From: Promethearchaeota archaeon
GTDB taxonomy: Archaea > Asgardarchaeota > Thorarchaeia > Thorarchaeales > Thorarchaeaceae
DNA length: 64,000 bases
NCBI GenBank assembly: GCA_014728035.1
Contig: WJMJ01000079.1
Location: 1 to 64,000 of the forward strand
Reading direction: 5' to 3'
This document shows positions 49,463 to 59,176 of the stretch, in pieces. The notes under the pieces were generated by a model that was not told the origin of the DNA, ran no database searches, and worked only from the letters and a program-made list of their open reading frames with translations. Position 1 is the stretch's first letter; the number at the start of each line of letters is the position of its first letter. Position numbers and translations under genes: made by a program.

Positions 49463-50560
49463 CTACAAGTAAGCTGGCCATGTTTCATTTGCCAAATAGT
49501 ACTCATTGTAATACTTGACAGCTGCTATTGTATAATTGCTGATATACGTTGAGCTGTACTCGAAGCCAGTGATATTGACCCATCCTCCTTGAAGGCCAGT
49601 TACGTTTGATTGGATACCAGAGAATCTATTCCATAGTGTTTCATAAAGAATGTTGTATGTTGCTCTGTCAGTACGTGCAACTACACTTGTTGCAACCCAA
49701 CTGGGGTCAACTGGAATATCTGGATTAGCTGTTCCATAGTAATTCAAATCGTATTCTGCAGCAACTATGATTGGTCTCCTCTGAAGGTGATTAACATTTG
49801 GATCCAAGTACCAAGTTTGATTTACAGCTTCAAGACCAGCACGGATTCCTCTCATACTAGATCTAACAGGTGTAAATACAACTGTTGCATTATCTTCAAT
49901 AAAGAAATCATAAATCATGTCTTCTGCTGTATCATCATCATAGAAGGAATCAATATATCTGGTTGGAATGAGCGTGATGTTCAAATTATATGTTTCATTC
50001 GCTTCAATAACTCCTTCGATGAATCCATTAACAAGTTGTGTAATTTTTTCATTATCATTTACTGCAGCTAGTACTCCAACTGATTCGTTTCCAGCTCGTT
50101 CTGATGCTAAGAATGCAGCAATGATACCACCAAGATATGCTCCTTCGTTCATTAGAAAGTCTGCACTTACAATGTTATCACCGGAAACTTGTCCATTGAT
50201 TATTGCAAAATACTGGTTAGGATGTCTTTCCGCGACAGTTTCTAGTGCAGATTCAAAGAAGTTTCCTACAACTAGAATAAGCAGAAACCTTCCACTTGAT
50301 GCAAGGTTATCGAGAGTATCTTCAGCATCATCTAATGTGGTATTGAATGGTTCGTATGTTACTGAAACGTCAAATGACAGATTTTCTAATCCTTCTTGTA
50401 CTTGATTCGCCATACTTAGGTCGTTTAATCCCGGCTCCATTGTTACAATGGCAACACGAGATGGTTCATATGGATTGGCGATGAATAAAGTGGCGCCAAC
50501 TCCTGCAAATACTATTACGACGATCACTAAGGATGTCACGAGAGTCGATTTCGAGCTCAC
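49463..50560 (-). CDS. BMP family (PnrA-like) substrate-binding protein, membrane anchored
   Basis: N-terminal TM; FLMNEGAYLGGIIAAFLASE; GTG start at 50560 with GGAGGA upstream (ORF track starts at 50647). Confidence 0.8.
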   Translation of the reverse strand: MSSKSTLVTSLVIVVIVFAGVGATLFIANPYEPSRVAIVTMEPGLNDLSMANQVQEGLENLSFDVSVTYEPFNTTLDDAEDTLDNLASSGRFLLILVVGNFFESALETVAERHPNQYFAIINGQVSGDNIVSADFLMNEGAYLGGIIAAFLASERAGNESVGVLAAVNDNEKITQLVNGFIEGVIEANETYNLNITLIPTRYIDSFYDDDTAEDMIYDFFIEDNATVVFTPVRSSMRGIRAGLEAVNQTWYLDPNVNHLQRRPIIVAAEYDLNYYGTANPDIPVDPSWVATSVVARTDRATYNILYETLWNRFSGIQSNVTGLQGGWVNITGFEYSSTYISNYTIAAVKYYNEYYLANETWPAYL

Positions 50561-50738
50561 TATGCTTCCTCCAGGGTCAATAAATCCGAAGCCTATTACC
50601 ACAGATTTAAACTTGTTGCTCCGCGAAAAATTGGTTTCAATTGACAAAAGATATAGGTAGTGGGTTGGTTTCTAACATATTATGGTGTAGATATGTTCTT
50701 ATATACGCCATTGGTAATGAGAGAAAATAACAACTGAG

Positions 50739-51464
50739 TTGGTATATATGGCAGAGGAAACTCTTAGCGAGGTAGCAGCATTACTTGAAGAAGCCTTAGC
50801 AGTTCATCATTCAGTTGAACACGTTGTTCTTAGCACTAAGGAGGGTGTGGTAGTTGCCGCTGTTTCGCGAAAAGAGAATGCTGACCCAAATGTTATAGCT
50901 ACTGTTACTGCCGCTCTGGTATGGGGTGGAAGTACTACTCTTGTCCAACTTGGTCAAGTGAAACCTTTCTATATTTCTCATGTTACAACTAATCAGGAAA
51001 TCATTACATTTGTTCAACCTAACTATAACCTTGCTGTTGTTTTACTTCATGATAAATCGTTTACTCTAAAAGCTCATATCTCCGAATTTCAATCTTTAGC
51101 AACACGAATTGAATTGCTAATGCAATCTGCAGTAATTTTTGGAGAACAGACAATTCTTGGTAGAATTGTAGAACAAGTTCCAGATATTACTCAAGCTATG
51201 CTACTCACTCAGGAAGGACTGCCACTTGGTTCTGTTGGATTCGATGAAGATATTGAAGTTGCGGCTCTTGTCAGTTCTGTTTTCGCAAACGGTCTAACAT
51301 TTTCTCCTGACACATCTAACATCACGGTTCATACAACAAATATGACCTTACTAATTGCAAGACTCGATGAAACAAGATTGGTATGTATTCTTTGTAGGGG
51401 TCAGAATCCTGATGAGATATGTACTAACGTTTTGAGTGTTATTAGAGACTACAGTGAATATTAG
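50739..51464 (+). CDS. Protein with two tandem Roadblock/LC7 domains
   Basis: Repeat 1 VEHVVLSTKEGVVVAAVSR...IATVTAALV; repeat 2 ITQAMLLTQEGLPLGSVGFDEDIEVAALVSSVF. Confidence 0.75.
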   Translation: MVYMAEETLSEVAALLEEALAVHHSVEHVVLSTKEGVVVAAVSRKENADPNVIATVTAALVWGGSTTLVQLGQVKPFYISHVTTNQEIITFVQPNYNLAVVLLHDKSFTLKAHISEFQSLATRIELLMQSAVIFGEQTILGRIVEQVPDITQAMLLTQEGLPLGSVGFDEDIEVAALVSSVFANGLTFSPDTSNITVHTTNMTLLIARLDETRLVCILCRGQNPDEICTNVLSVIRDYSEY

Positions 51465-52180
51465 TTCTCGGCACTTGCTTTTTGCGCCTTTGTTTCATCA
51501 GAACTTATTTCTTGATCGGAATCATCATTCTCGATAAATTCAAAATCCCAGTCTTTCAGATTGATTGTAATGTAGCAATCTTCACCCTTATCTGGGCAGT
51601 CAATCCTTATAGTGACATGGTCAGATGTGGACTCTTTAATTTCGGGGTTTAGACATCCATCCTCAAGTTTTTCCATTAGAAAAATAACATAAGATCGGGT
51701 GATAGTGTTTAGACTTCCTTCTAAAATTGACTCACCCATCTCTGCTAAATAGTGCTTTTTCTTCCTTCCTTCTCTTTCAACACGAACAAGACCAACTTTT
51801 TCCATTCGTGTTACATGCCAGCGTACAGTATCATGATGAACCCCTATATTGTCTGCCATTTGTTCTTGGTAACATCCGGGATTGTTCACAATAAAAGAAA
51901 ATATCTGCTTTGCTGTATCACTGCGAAGTGATAAATACGCTTTTTCAGCTTCTTGTGAACGTAACATTTTCGGAAAATATATTCTTTTGCCAGCAAATTT
52001 TATCGAGTTTATTAGACCTTCTTTTTCTAAAATTCTAAGATGCCATGTTAGTGTTCCTAGTGGTGATTCCAACAAATCTACGAGTTCGAGAAGATATGTA
52101 CCTGGATTCTCACAAAGAACCGTGTAAAGGTCTCTCCGAAAGGGATGAAGAAGTAAAGCTAGGCGTTTTTGCCTTCCCAT
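51461..52180 (-). CDS. Transcriptional regulator with two winged-helix domains
   Basis: LLELVDLLESPLGTLTWHLRILEKEGLI and CYQEQMADNIGVHHDTVRWHVTRMEKVGLVRVEREGRKKKHYL. Confidence 0.85.
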   Translation of the reverse strand: MGRQKRLALLLHPFRRDLYTVLCENPGTYLLELVDLLESPLGTLTWHLRILEKEGLINSIKFAGKRIYFPKMLRSQEAEKAYLSLRSDTAKQIFSFIVNNPGCYQEQMADNIGVHHDTVRWHVTRMEKVGLVRVEREGRKKKHYLAEMGESILEGSLNTITRSYVIFLMEKLEDGCLNPEIKESTSDHVTIRIDCPDKGEDCYITINLKDWDFEFIENDDSDQEISSDETKAQKASAEN

Positions 52181-52323
52181 ATTATTTCTCCTCAAAGCTC
52201 GCTATTCTTCATGAGTGATTTCAATGATAAAAGGTCTTCGACTTGGTACAAGTACTGGCCAACAGAACTCTTTATTTTGAACTATACCATGAAGAATTTG
52301 TAAATTTCAAAATGGGAGCGACT

Positions 52324-54156
52324 ATGTGCGGAATAACTGGTATTGTTACAAAGAATAGTGAAAACATCGGAGAATTATTGGTGAAATGTAGTAGAAAACT
52401 TACCTACCGCGGTTACGATTCAGTCGGGGTTGCGGCAGTTTTGGATAATACAGTTCATCTTAGAAAAGATGTTGGCACGATTGATGACGTTGATGCACGA
52501 TTGAAATTATCTGAGATGCAAGGGGATCGAGGTATTGCTCAACTCAGATGGGCAACATATGGAGCTCCCACAAAAATAAATGCTCAACCCCATTTTGGTT
52601 GCGAACCAATTTTCTACGGTGCACATAACGGAAATATCCATAATTATGCAGAATATCGTCAAGAGCTCATCGATGCTGGACATATTGTACGTTCTGAAAA
52701 TGATGGTGAATTATGTGTTCATGCAGTAGACAAATACTTCGAGCAAACTGGTGATATGTTTGAAGCCGTGCGAAAATCAATTAATGACCTTCAAGGTGCA
52801 TTTGCCTTTGCTATCGGGCGTGCTGATGAACAAGAGATTTACGCAGTAAAGATGGGTTCTTCATTAGTAGCTGGAATTAGTTCTGAAGAAACCATTGTTT
52901 CTAGTGATTTACCATCTATCCTTCCAATTACTAATCAAGTTATATACCTTCGAGACGGTGAGATGGTCCGTCTAAGGCCGTCTGAGGTTGATGTTTTTCG
53001 TATTGAGGATGGGAAAAAACTTGATCGCCCAACAGAAACAACGGACATAGATGAAAGAGCAGCAGAAAAGGGAGGATATCCCCATTTCATGCTAAAAGAA
53101 ATCCATGAACAACCCATGGTAGCTCAAGATGTTGTTGGAGTCCTTGAAGGAAAAGAATGCGAAGACTGGCTGAAGTTAATTGAAGAATCTTCACGACAAT
53201 ATTTAGTAGCATGTGGTTCTTCACACAATGCTGGAATTGTAGGTACATATTATTTTAATCATTATGCTGGAATACCTCTTATTCCGGCAATAGGAGGGCA
53301 ATTTCTACCTATGTATTCGAATACATTGGATGAAGACAGCCTCTGTATACTGGTATCCCAAAGTGGTGAAACAAAGGATATTATGAATGTACTCAATCTC
53401 GTCGAAGAGAATAATTTTGGAAATACTCTTGGTATAGTAAACGTCATTGGTAGTACCCTCATGTTCAATGCTGACTCCTATATCCCCATGGCTTGCGGAT
53501 ATGAGATTAGTGTGCCTGCAACAAAAACATACTTCTCCCAGACAATTATCTTCGCTTATCTAGCGGCAAAGTTAGGGGAGCGAAATGGAAATCTGGATAA
53601 GAGTGAAGCAAAGACTATCCTAAAACATCTCAGCGAAGACTTACCAAAATACACCCAAACCACAATTGATAGAACTGATATACTTGCAAAGAATTTAGCT
53701 AGGACATTGATGGATGTAAAAGACCTCTATTGTCTGGGATACGGATTTACTGATGGTGTTGCAAGAGAAGGTGCACTGAAAATCAAGGAGATTTGTTATA
53801 ATCATTGTGAAGGGATGTATTCGTCAGAATTCAAGCATGGTCCATTGAGTATTGTCACTGAAAATTACCCTGTGATTTTTGTAACCACTCCCGAAGATTC
53901 TTGGATGGTAATTAATCACATAAACGAAGTCAAAGCAAGACATGGAAGAATTATAGCTGTAGGAGAGAGGGAAGAAAAAGTAGAAGCATACCTTTCTTCT
54001 CCGATGGATTATCTTGAGGTGCCAAAAGCTCCTCTTGTACTAAATCCAATACTTGACGTGATTCCTCTTCAATTATTGAGCTACTATCTTTCAGTGGATT
54101 TAGGAATAAATCCAGATCTTCCAAGAAATCTATCAAAAACCTTGACAGTTGACTAA
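52324..54156 (+). CDS. glmS: Glutamine--fructose-6-phosphate aminotransferase
   Basis: MCGITGIV Ntn start, YRGYDSVGVA, SIS domains (VACGSSHNAGI, LVSQSGETKD), C-terminal LPRNLSKTLTVD; true start ATG 52324. Confidence 0.93.
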   Translation: MCGITGIVTKNSENIGELLVKCSRKLTYRGYDSVGVAAVLDNTVHLRKDVGTIDDVDARLKLSEMQGDRGIAQLRWATYGAPTKINAQPHFGCEPIFYGAHNGNIHNYAEYRQELIDAGHIVRSENDGELCVHAVDKYFEQTGDMFEAVRKSINDLQGAFAFAIGRADEQEIYAVKMGSSLVAGISSEETIVSSDLPSILPITNQVIYLRDGEMVRLRPSEVDVFRIEDGKKLDRPTETTDIDERAAEKGGYPHFMLKEIHEQPMVAQDVVGVLEGKECEDWLKLIEESSRQYLVACGSSHNAGIVGTYYFNHYAGIPLIPAIGGQFLPMYSNTLDEDSLCILVSQSGETKDIMNVLNLVEENNFGNTLGIVNVIGSTLMFNADSYIPMACGYEISVPATKTYFSQTIIFAYLAAKLGERNGNLDKSEAKTILKHLSEDLPKYTQTTIDRTDILAKNLARTLMDVKDLYCLGYGFTDGVAREGALKIKEICYNHCEGMYSSEFKHGPLSIVTENYPVIFVTTPEDSWMVINHINEVKARHGRIIAVGEREEKVEAYLSSPMDYLEVPKAPLVLNPILDVIPLQLLSYYLSVDLGINPDLPRNLSKTLTVD

Positions 54157-54539
54157 TCCTGGTCTCCAGTTTCACCAATACGAATAGCTCTCATAGCGGG
54201 GTCTGTAACATTTCCGGAGTCAAATCCTTCTCGGATGTCTACTATGTCTTCGTTAGACATTTCGAAAATACCAAGCAGCTCATTATGGTCCGCAAGTGCC
54301 CACTGTCCATAGATGGACACACCATCGTTTGAATGACATTCCAATAGTCCAATAGTACCTGCACTTGACCACCAATTCACGCAGTCGGTAGTTATACTGT
54401 TTTGGGTAAGAAGGGCAATCCATAATTTTTTGAGTTTTGTCGGCCCATACTTCTGCCTAAATGTAATCAAAATATTCTCTCTAGCTTTTGAGAGAGCTTC
54501 AATAATTCGAGAAATTTCATTATCAGTGAATAAAGTCAT
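54153..54539 (-). CDS. Unknown protein
   Basis: Start ATG 54539 preceded by GGAGGATTCT on the minus strand. Confidence 0.5.
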   Translation of the reverse strand: MTLFTDNEISRIIEALSKARENILITFRQKYGPTKLKKLWIALLTQNSITTDCVNWWSSAGTIGLLECHSNDGVSIYGQWALADHNELLGIFEMSNEDIVDIREGFDSGNVTDPAMRAIRIGETGDQD

Positions 54540-54639
54540 AGAATCCTCCTGAAGAATCATCGTTCTAATGTTAAAAGGTGTATGAAATAGCACGCTATGA
54601 ATAAAAGTGAATGATATGTTGTGTATCTGAGGCAAAATA

Positions 54640-55536
54640 ATGACTCGTTCTCGTATTGGGCTTTTCTCGTCGGATCCGTGGTCAAAACGTGTCGAAACAC
54701 TTTCGCAAGCTCTTTCAAATTTGGCAGTTGAGATTATTCATGTTATCCCTTGGAAAGTTGCAAGAGTTGGATCCACAAAACACCATCTGATTCATTCTGG
54801 AGGTGTAGATCTTTCCACACTCGATACAATGTTCGTTCTCGACTTGGGGGCGAATGATATTGGTGCATTTTTCAATCGGATTGGATTACTATCTGCCCTT
54901 ACCGAGATGGGTGTGCGAATAATTAATTCTGTTTCATCAATACTTCTAATGAGAAATAAATCAGAGTCCATGAGAAAGTTGATTTCTGCAAAACTCCCTG
55001 TTCCAAAAACTCTGATTACGGAATCGATTGATGACGCTGCTAGATTTGTTAGAGAAAATTTTCCATGTGTGCTTAAACCAATTACGGGATTCGGTGGTTT
55101 AGGAGTCCAATTAATCGAACGAGATTTTGACTTAGAGCATGTCTATGATTATCTGAAATTTCATTCTCAGATGTTTGGCAAAGGAGCTTATATTCTACAG
55201 GAATATGTTAGAGGTCCTGGATTTGATATCCGGGCATTAGTACTCGATTCGGAAGTAATTGCTACAATGCAGCGCGTTAGTACTGGTGGGATTGTCACAA
55301 ACATTCATGCAGGAGGTACCCCTCGTCCAAATACGGTAGATGTATCTGATCTTGCTATTACTGCGGCAAAATCGGTCAAAGGGTCGTTTGTCGGAGTTGA
55401 TATCATTCCTGATGAAGATGGTAACCCTTGGGTGTTAGAAGTGAATGCTACTCCAGGATGGACTGGTATTCAGAAGGTTACAAACCTCAACATATCTGAG
55501 TGTATTGCTGAATGGCTAGTAGACCAATCTGTCTAA
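54640..55536 (+). CDS. ATP-grasp ligase, RimK family
   Basis: LPVPKTLITES, FPCVLKPITGFGGLGVQLIE, FDIRALVLDSEVIATMQR, VLEVNATPGWTGIQKVT. Confidence 0.85.
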   Translation: MTRSRIGLFSSDPWSKRVETLSQALSNLAVEIIHVIPWKVARVGSTKHHLIHSGGVDLSTLDTMFVLDLGANDIGAFFNRIGLLSALTEMGVRIINSVSSILLMRNKSESMRKLISAKLPVPKTLITESIDDAARFVRENFPCVLKPITGFGGLGVQLIERDFDLEHVYDYLKFHSQMFGKGAYILQEYVRGPGFDIRALVLDSEVIATMQRVSTGGIVTNIHAGGTPRPNTVDVSDLAITAAKSVKGSFVGVDIIPDEDGNPWVLEVNATPGWTGIQKVTNLNISECIAEWLVDQSV

Positions 55537-55542
55537 TTACAA

Positions 55543-57183
55543 TCATTCACGTTTAGAAAGTTTATCAGCTCCTAGCCAAAGCATACAAATACCAAAAATC
55601 GGAAGTGCCCACATACTAACCAACAATGAAAGGGCTAAATTAGAATAGACTAATTCTATGTATGAAGCTATAATAATAGCACCTGTGATTCCTAACATGT
55701 TTAGGAAAAGTGACATCAATGAATTCAATTTGAAAGATGAACTCTGTTGATTCTCATAGGTTGGATTCAATGCTGTAATTCCAATTCCTAAAATCGTTCC
55801 TCCAGTGGCTGTAACGAAGATATTGATACAAACCAGAACTGATACAATAAATGAAAAACCAAATAACAATGATGTGATTATCCCTGGTAGTAATGAAACA
55901 GGTATCATTATGATTATTGCTCCGATGCTTCTTGCCCTGATAAATTTCTTTGAACCATTTGGTGATGATTTTAGAATCCAAAGATGATCTTTAGACTCAA
56001 TGAAACCGACCCCACCAATTGTTATTGCAGATATCATTGCTAATGACATATTTACTGTCATTGCCAATATAATAACAATAGAATTCTGAAATTCCATTTC
56101 AGAAAAGAATTCCATATTTAGAAGAAATGGCAGTAGGATTGCAATGAACATTCCGTAAAGAAGTCGAGATATATTATGCGCTTTTCTACCAAAATCTTTG
56201 AGCGCTGTAACTAACAATATACCACCTGCACTTGGATAAATTCTTCTAATCGTCTTGATGAAGATATTCTCTTTTCCAACTGTTACAATTGATTCTGATG
56301 TCAAATCCGATTCAAGTCTAAATATCCGATCAGCACTCATTACCCCTCCAAATACTGACACAATAAAATATATACCAAACAAGATGAGACTAGGCAGAAT
56401 TGTTGACTGTATCATGTTACTCACAGAAATGATGAGTGGATCGTTTATTGGTAATCCAGAGAAGAATAATGTTAGACCTGTTATTACATCAGCTCCCCAT
56501 GTAGCTGGCAAAACCAAAAAGATGTCCAGTCCCATTATAGCTGCCATTTGTGGTGCAAAATACATGAGTCCATATAACGGCAAAAGGAAAAGTAAAACAA
56601 AAATCATACTGAATGCTTTTGCTATATCATCTCCACGTTCAGAATTTCCTAGTTTTGATTGAATTGCGGTGCTGATGACTACTGCTAACCAAAGGGTGGT
56701 CATTGCAAAAAAGAAGATTGTCAGATATATCATTAGACTTCCAATGAATGTGACATGATATACTAGTATGAATGGTGATAGAAAGATTGGTGCAATCATT
56801 AAAGTAAGTATAAGGTAACTAGGTACTTTTCCAATAAACGTACCCAATAATATTTCTCTTGTGGTAACATTGTTGCTAAGCATAATTTCCCATTGTCCGA
56901 TTTTGATGTTTCTGACTGCATATATGATTGGATAGACTAGAAGCATCATCCAGAGTAGGAATATCACTGACCTCATAGCTCCTGGAAATGCAATCATTAA
57001 CAGTCCTTCTACATTTCCAGGTAGTAGTAGAATAATTATCGATTCAATATAGGGAACAATTTGAAATGCCCAAAAAATAGCAAAGATGGAAATAAATCCA
57101 ACCAATGGTTTTCTAAATCCTCTAAATTTTGAGGTTTGGACTAGAAACTCTGCTTTTGCAATTGCTTGCCAATTGCTTGCCAT
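55543..57183 (-). CDS. ABC transporter permease
   Basis: 12 or so TM helices; ATG 57183 with GGAGG RBS. Confidence 0.75.
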   Translation of the reverse strand: MASNWQAIAKAEFLVQTSKFRGFRKPLVGFISIFAIFWAFQIVPYIESIIILLLPGNVEGLLMIAFPGAMRSVIFLLWMMLLVYPIIYAVRNIKIGQWEIMLSNNVTTREILLGTFIGKVPSYLILTLMIAPIFLSPFILVYHVTFIGSLMIYLTIFFFAMTTLWLAVVISTAIQSKLGNSERGDDIAKAFSMIFVLLFLLPLYGLMYFAPQMAAIMGLDIFLVLPATWGADVITGLTLFFSGLPINDPLIISVSNMIQSTILPSLILFGIYFIVSVFGGVMSADRIFRLESDLTSESIVTVGKENIFIKTIRRIYPSAGGILLVTALKDFGRKAHNISRLLYGMFIAILLPFLLNMEFFSEMEFQNSIVIILAMTVNMSLAMISAITIGGVGFIESKDHLWILKSSPNGSKKFIRARSIGAIIIMIPVSLLPGIITSLLFGFSFIVSVLVCINIFVTATGGTILGIGITALNPTYENQQSSSFKLNSLMSLFLNMLGITGAIIIASYIELVYSNLALSLLVSMWALPIFGICMLWLGADKLSKRE

Positions 57184-57185
57184 CA

Positions 57186-57974
57186 CTAACTCCTCCAACG
57201 AAGCAAATCTTCTTTGTTTACCTTACTTCCAACAATTTTTAGATATGCATCTTGAAGATTATCTCCTCCCACTTTATCTACCACTTCTTGAGGTGTTCCA
57301 TAGGTTGTAAGAGTACCATTTGATATAATTCCAATAACATCACAGATATCTTCTGCTAAATCTGTCATATGTGTGCATATGAAAAAGGTAGTGTCTGTTT
57401 TTTCTGCCATGGCTCGAATGATCTCTTTTACTAAAGCACTTGCTGCTGGGTCTAATCTTGAAGTCGGTTCATCCAAAAAGACCAGCTGCGGATCATGCAA
57501 AATTGTTGAAGCAACCAATACTTTCTGTTTCATACCAGAACTATAACTCTCAAGCAGGTCATGCTGTCTACCTTCAAGACCTAGTAACAACAAGAGTTTT
57601 TCAATCCGTTTTAACAATCTTTCTCCAACAAAATCATTGAGGGCTCCAATAAACTCAAGAAATTCTACCGCTGAGAGTTTAGAGTAAAGACCCGGAGATT
57701 CAGGTAATAGACCTGTGACTCTTTTGATCTCCTCTCGCTGAGTATATACATCGAATCCACATACTTTCGCTCGTCCATTCGTTGGTAGCAACAGCCCTGC
57801 TAACATTCTTACAGTCGTTGTTTTTCCTGCACCATTAGGTCCGAGATAACCAAATGTAGTCCCTTTTTTTACCTTTAATTCTAAATCTTTGACAGCTTGA
57901 ACTTTCCCAAAGTCCTTTGATAACCACTCTGTTTTGATATCGAAAACTTCTGTCATATTATCCCTTTCACTCAA
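57186..57974 (-). CDS. ABC transporter ATP-binding protein
   Basis: GPNGAGKTTTVRML, YSSGMKQKV, LVFLDEPTSRLDP. Confidence 0.92.
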   Translation of the reverse strand: MSERDNMTEVFDIKTEWLSKDFGKVQAVKDLELKVKKGTTFGYLGPNGAGKTTTVRMLAGLLLPTNGRAKVCGFDVYTQREEIKRVTGLLPESPGLYSKLSAVEFLEFIGALNDFVGERLLKRIEKLLLLLGLEGRQHDLLESYSSGMKQKVLVASTILHDPQLVFLDEPTSRLDPAASALVKEIIRAMAEKTDTTFFICTHMTDLAEDICDVIGIISNGTLTTYGTPQEVVDKVGGDNLQDAYLKIVGSKVNKEDLLRWRS

Positions 57975-58089
57975 GAAATTATGGTAAGTTAAGCTTTAGC
58001 ACGAAAATATGCATTTTTCAACACTTTTTTAGACTTTTCGAACAATTAACTACGCTCTTATCCAAAAAGATTTAAGAGGGTGCAAAGGC

Positions 58090-58158
58090 GACTGATTCAA
58101 GTCGGACTCGCAAAAACTGAAATGCGAGCATAACGGAACCCGCACTAGTAGATAGTGC
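58090..58158 (+). promoter_or_regulatory. Three consecutive hairpins in the leader of the coiled-coil gene
   Basis: GACT/AGTC 58090-58103; CTCGCA/TGCGAG 58107-58128; GCACTA/TAGTGC 58142-58158. Confidence 0.4.
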
Positions 58159-58187
58159 CAGCAAAACAAGTTCTGAGGTACATATTA

Positions 58188-59129
58188 TTGACAGAAGCGG
58201 CTGAAACCACGTCAGAAGATATTGAGTTCCTTCGGGCCCAGCTACGGGAATTAAAATCCCAAGCTCGTGAAGAATTGGAACAGCTTCGTCGTGACAGAGA
58301 TAAAATGCGTGAATACAAGGGTATTCGCGATGAGCATAATAAAGAAGTTCGAAGTTTAATCGAATCTGTAAAAGCAGAGCGAGAAGAACGAGATCGAATA
58401 AATGAAGAAATAAGTGAAGCTAAGGGTAAGAGAACAGCAATTCATTCCCAGCTTAAAAGTGTCTATGATGAGATTCGTGAATTGAGAAGCAATCTTGTTG
58501 GTAGTCCTTCGACAGACCAGCGAAAACTGATGCGTAGGGTTGATGAACTCGAATGGAAACAACAGACTGAGCAGCTTACGATTGACGAAGAAAGATCTAT
58601 TGTAGAGGAAATTGCTAGAATTGAAGCAAAATTAGTCAAGATTGGTCAAGAAAAAGAAAAACAAGACCGAATCAGTGAATTGCGCAGGTTAGCCCGACGA
58701 TTAAAGGATGAAGCTAGTGAGGCCCATCAGAAAGTACTAGACTTGTCGGAGCAATCCCAAATTCATCATCAAGAAGTTGTGAGAATCCGACCCCAGCTAG
58801 AACAATATAAGAAATCCGCAGACACTGCACATCAGAACTTTGTTGAATGGCTTAAGAAAGTTAAAGCTGGAGAAGCTCAACTCAAAGAAATTCGTGGTAA
58901 GATTGATGAAATCTATGGAAAGCTTCGCAAACAAGATGCAGTTGGTCACCATGACCGGCGAGGCCGCCGAAGAAAACAGAAGATTCAGGAACAAGAACGC
59001 CGTGATGCTGCTCTTGAAAAACTTGAGGCTGGCAAACGACTCACATTTGATGAGTTTATTTTAGCACAACGTGCAGCGACGGATGATAAGAAGAAGGGTA
59101 AGAGTTCCGACGACGATGAAGAAGAGTAA
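58188..59129 (+). CDS. Archaeal coiled-coil protein (COG1340-like)
   Basis: Long charged coiled coil; TTG 58188 preceded by GAGGT (ORF track starts at GTG 58155, inside a hairpin). Confidence 0.7.
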   Translation: MTEAAETTSEDIEFLRAQLRELKSQAREELEQLRRDRDKMREYKGIRDEHNKEVRSLIESVKAEREERDRINEEISEAKGKRTAIHSQLKSVYDEIRELRSNLVGSPSTDQRKLMRRVDELEWKQQTEQLTIDEERSIVEEIARIEAKLVKIGQEKEKQDRISELRRLARRLKDEASEAHQKVLDLSEQSQIHHQEVVRIRPQLEQYKKSADTAHQNFVEWLKKVKAGEAQLKEIRGKIDEIYGKLRKQDAVGHHDRRGRRRKQKIQEQERRDAALEKLEAGKRLTFDEFILAQRAATDDKKKGKSSDDDEEE

Positions 59130-59162
59130 ATGAGGTCATTTTGACCTCACACTCTCTTTTCT
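59129..59162 (+). terminator. Hairpin downstream of coiled-coil gene
   Basis: TGAGGTCA-TTT-TGACCTCA. Confidence 0.5.
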
Positions 59163-59176
59163 AGGGGGTCATATTT

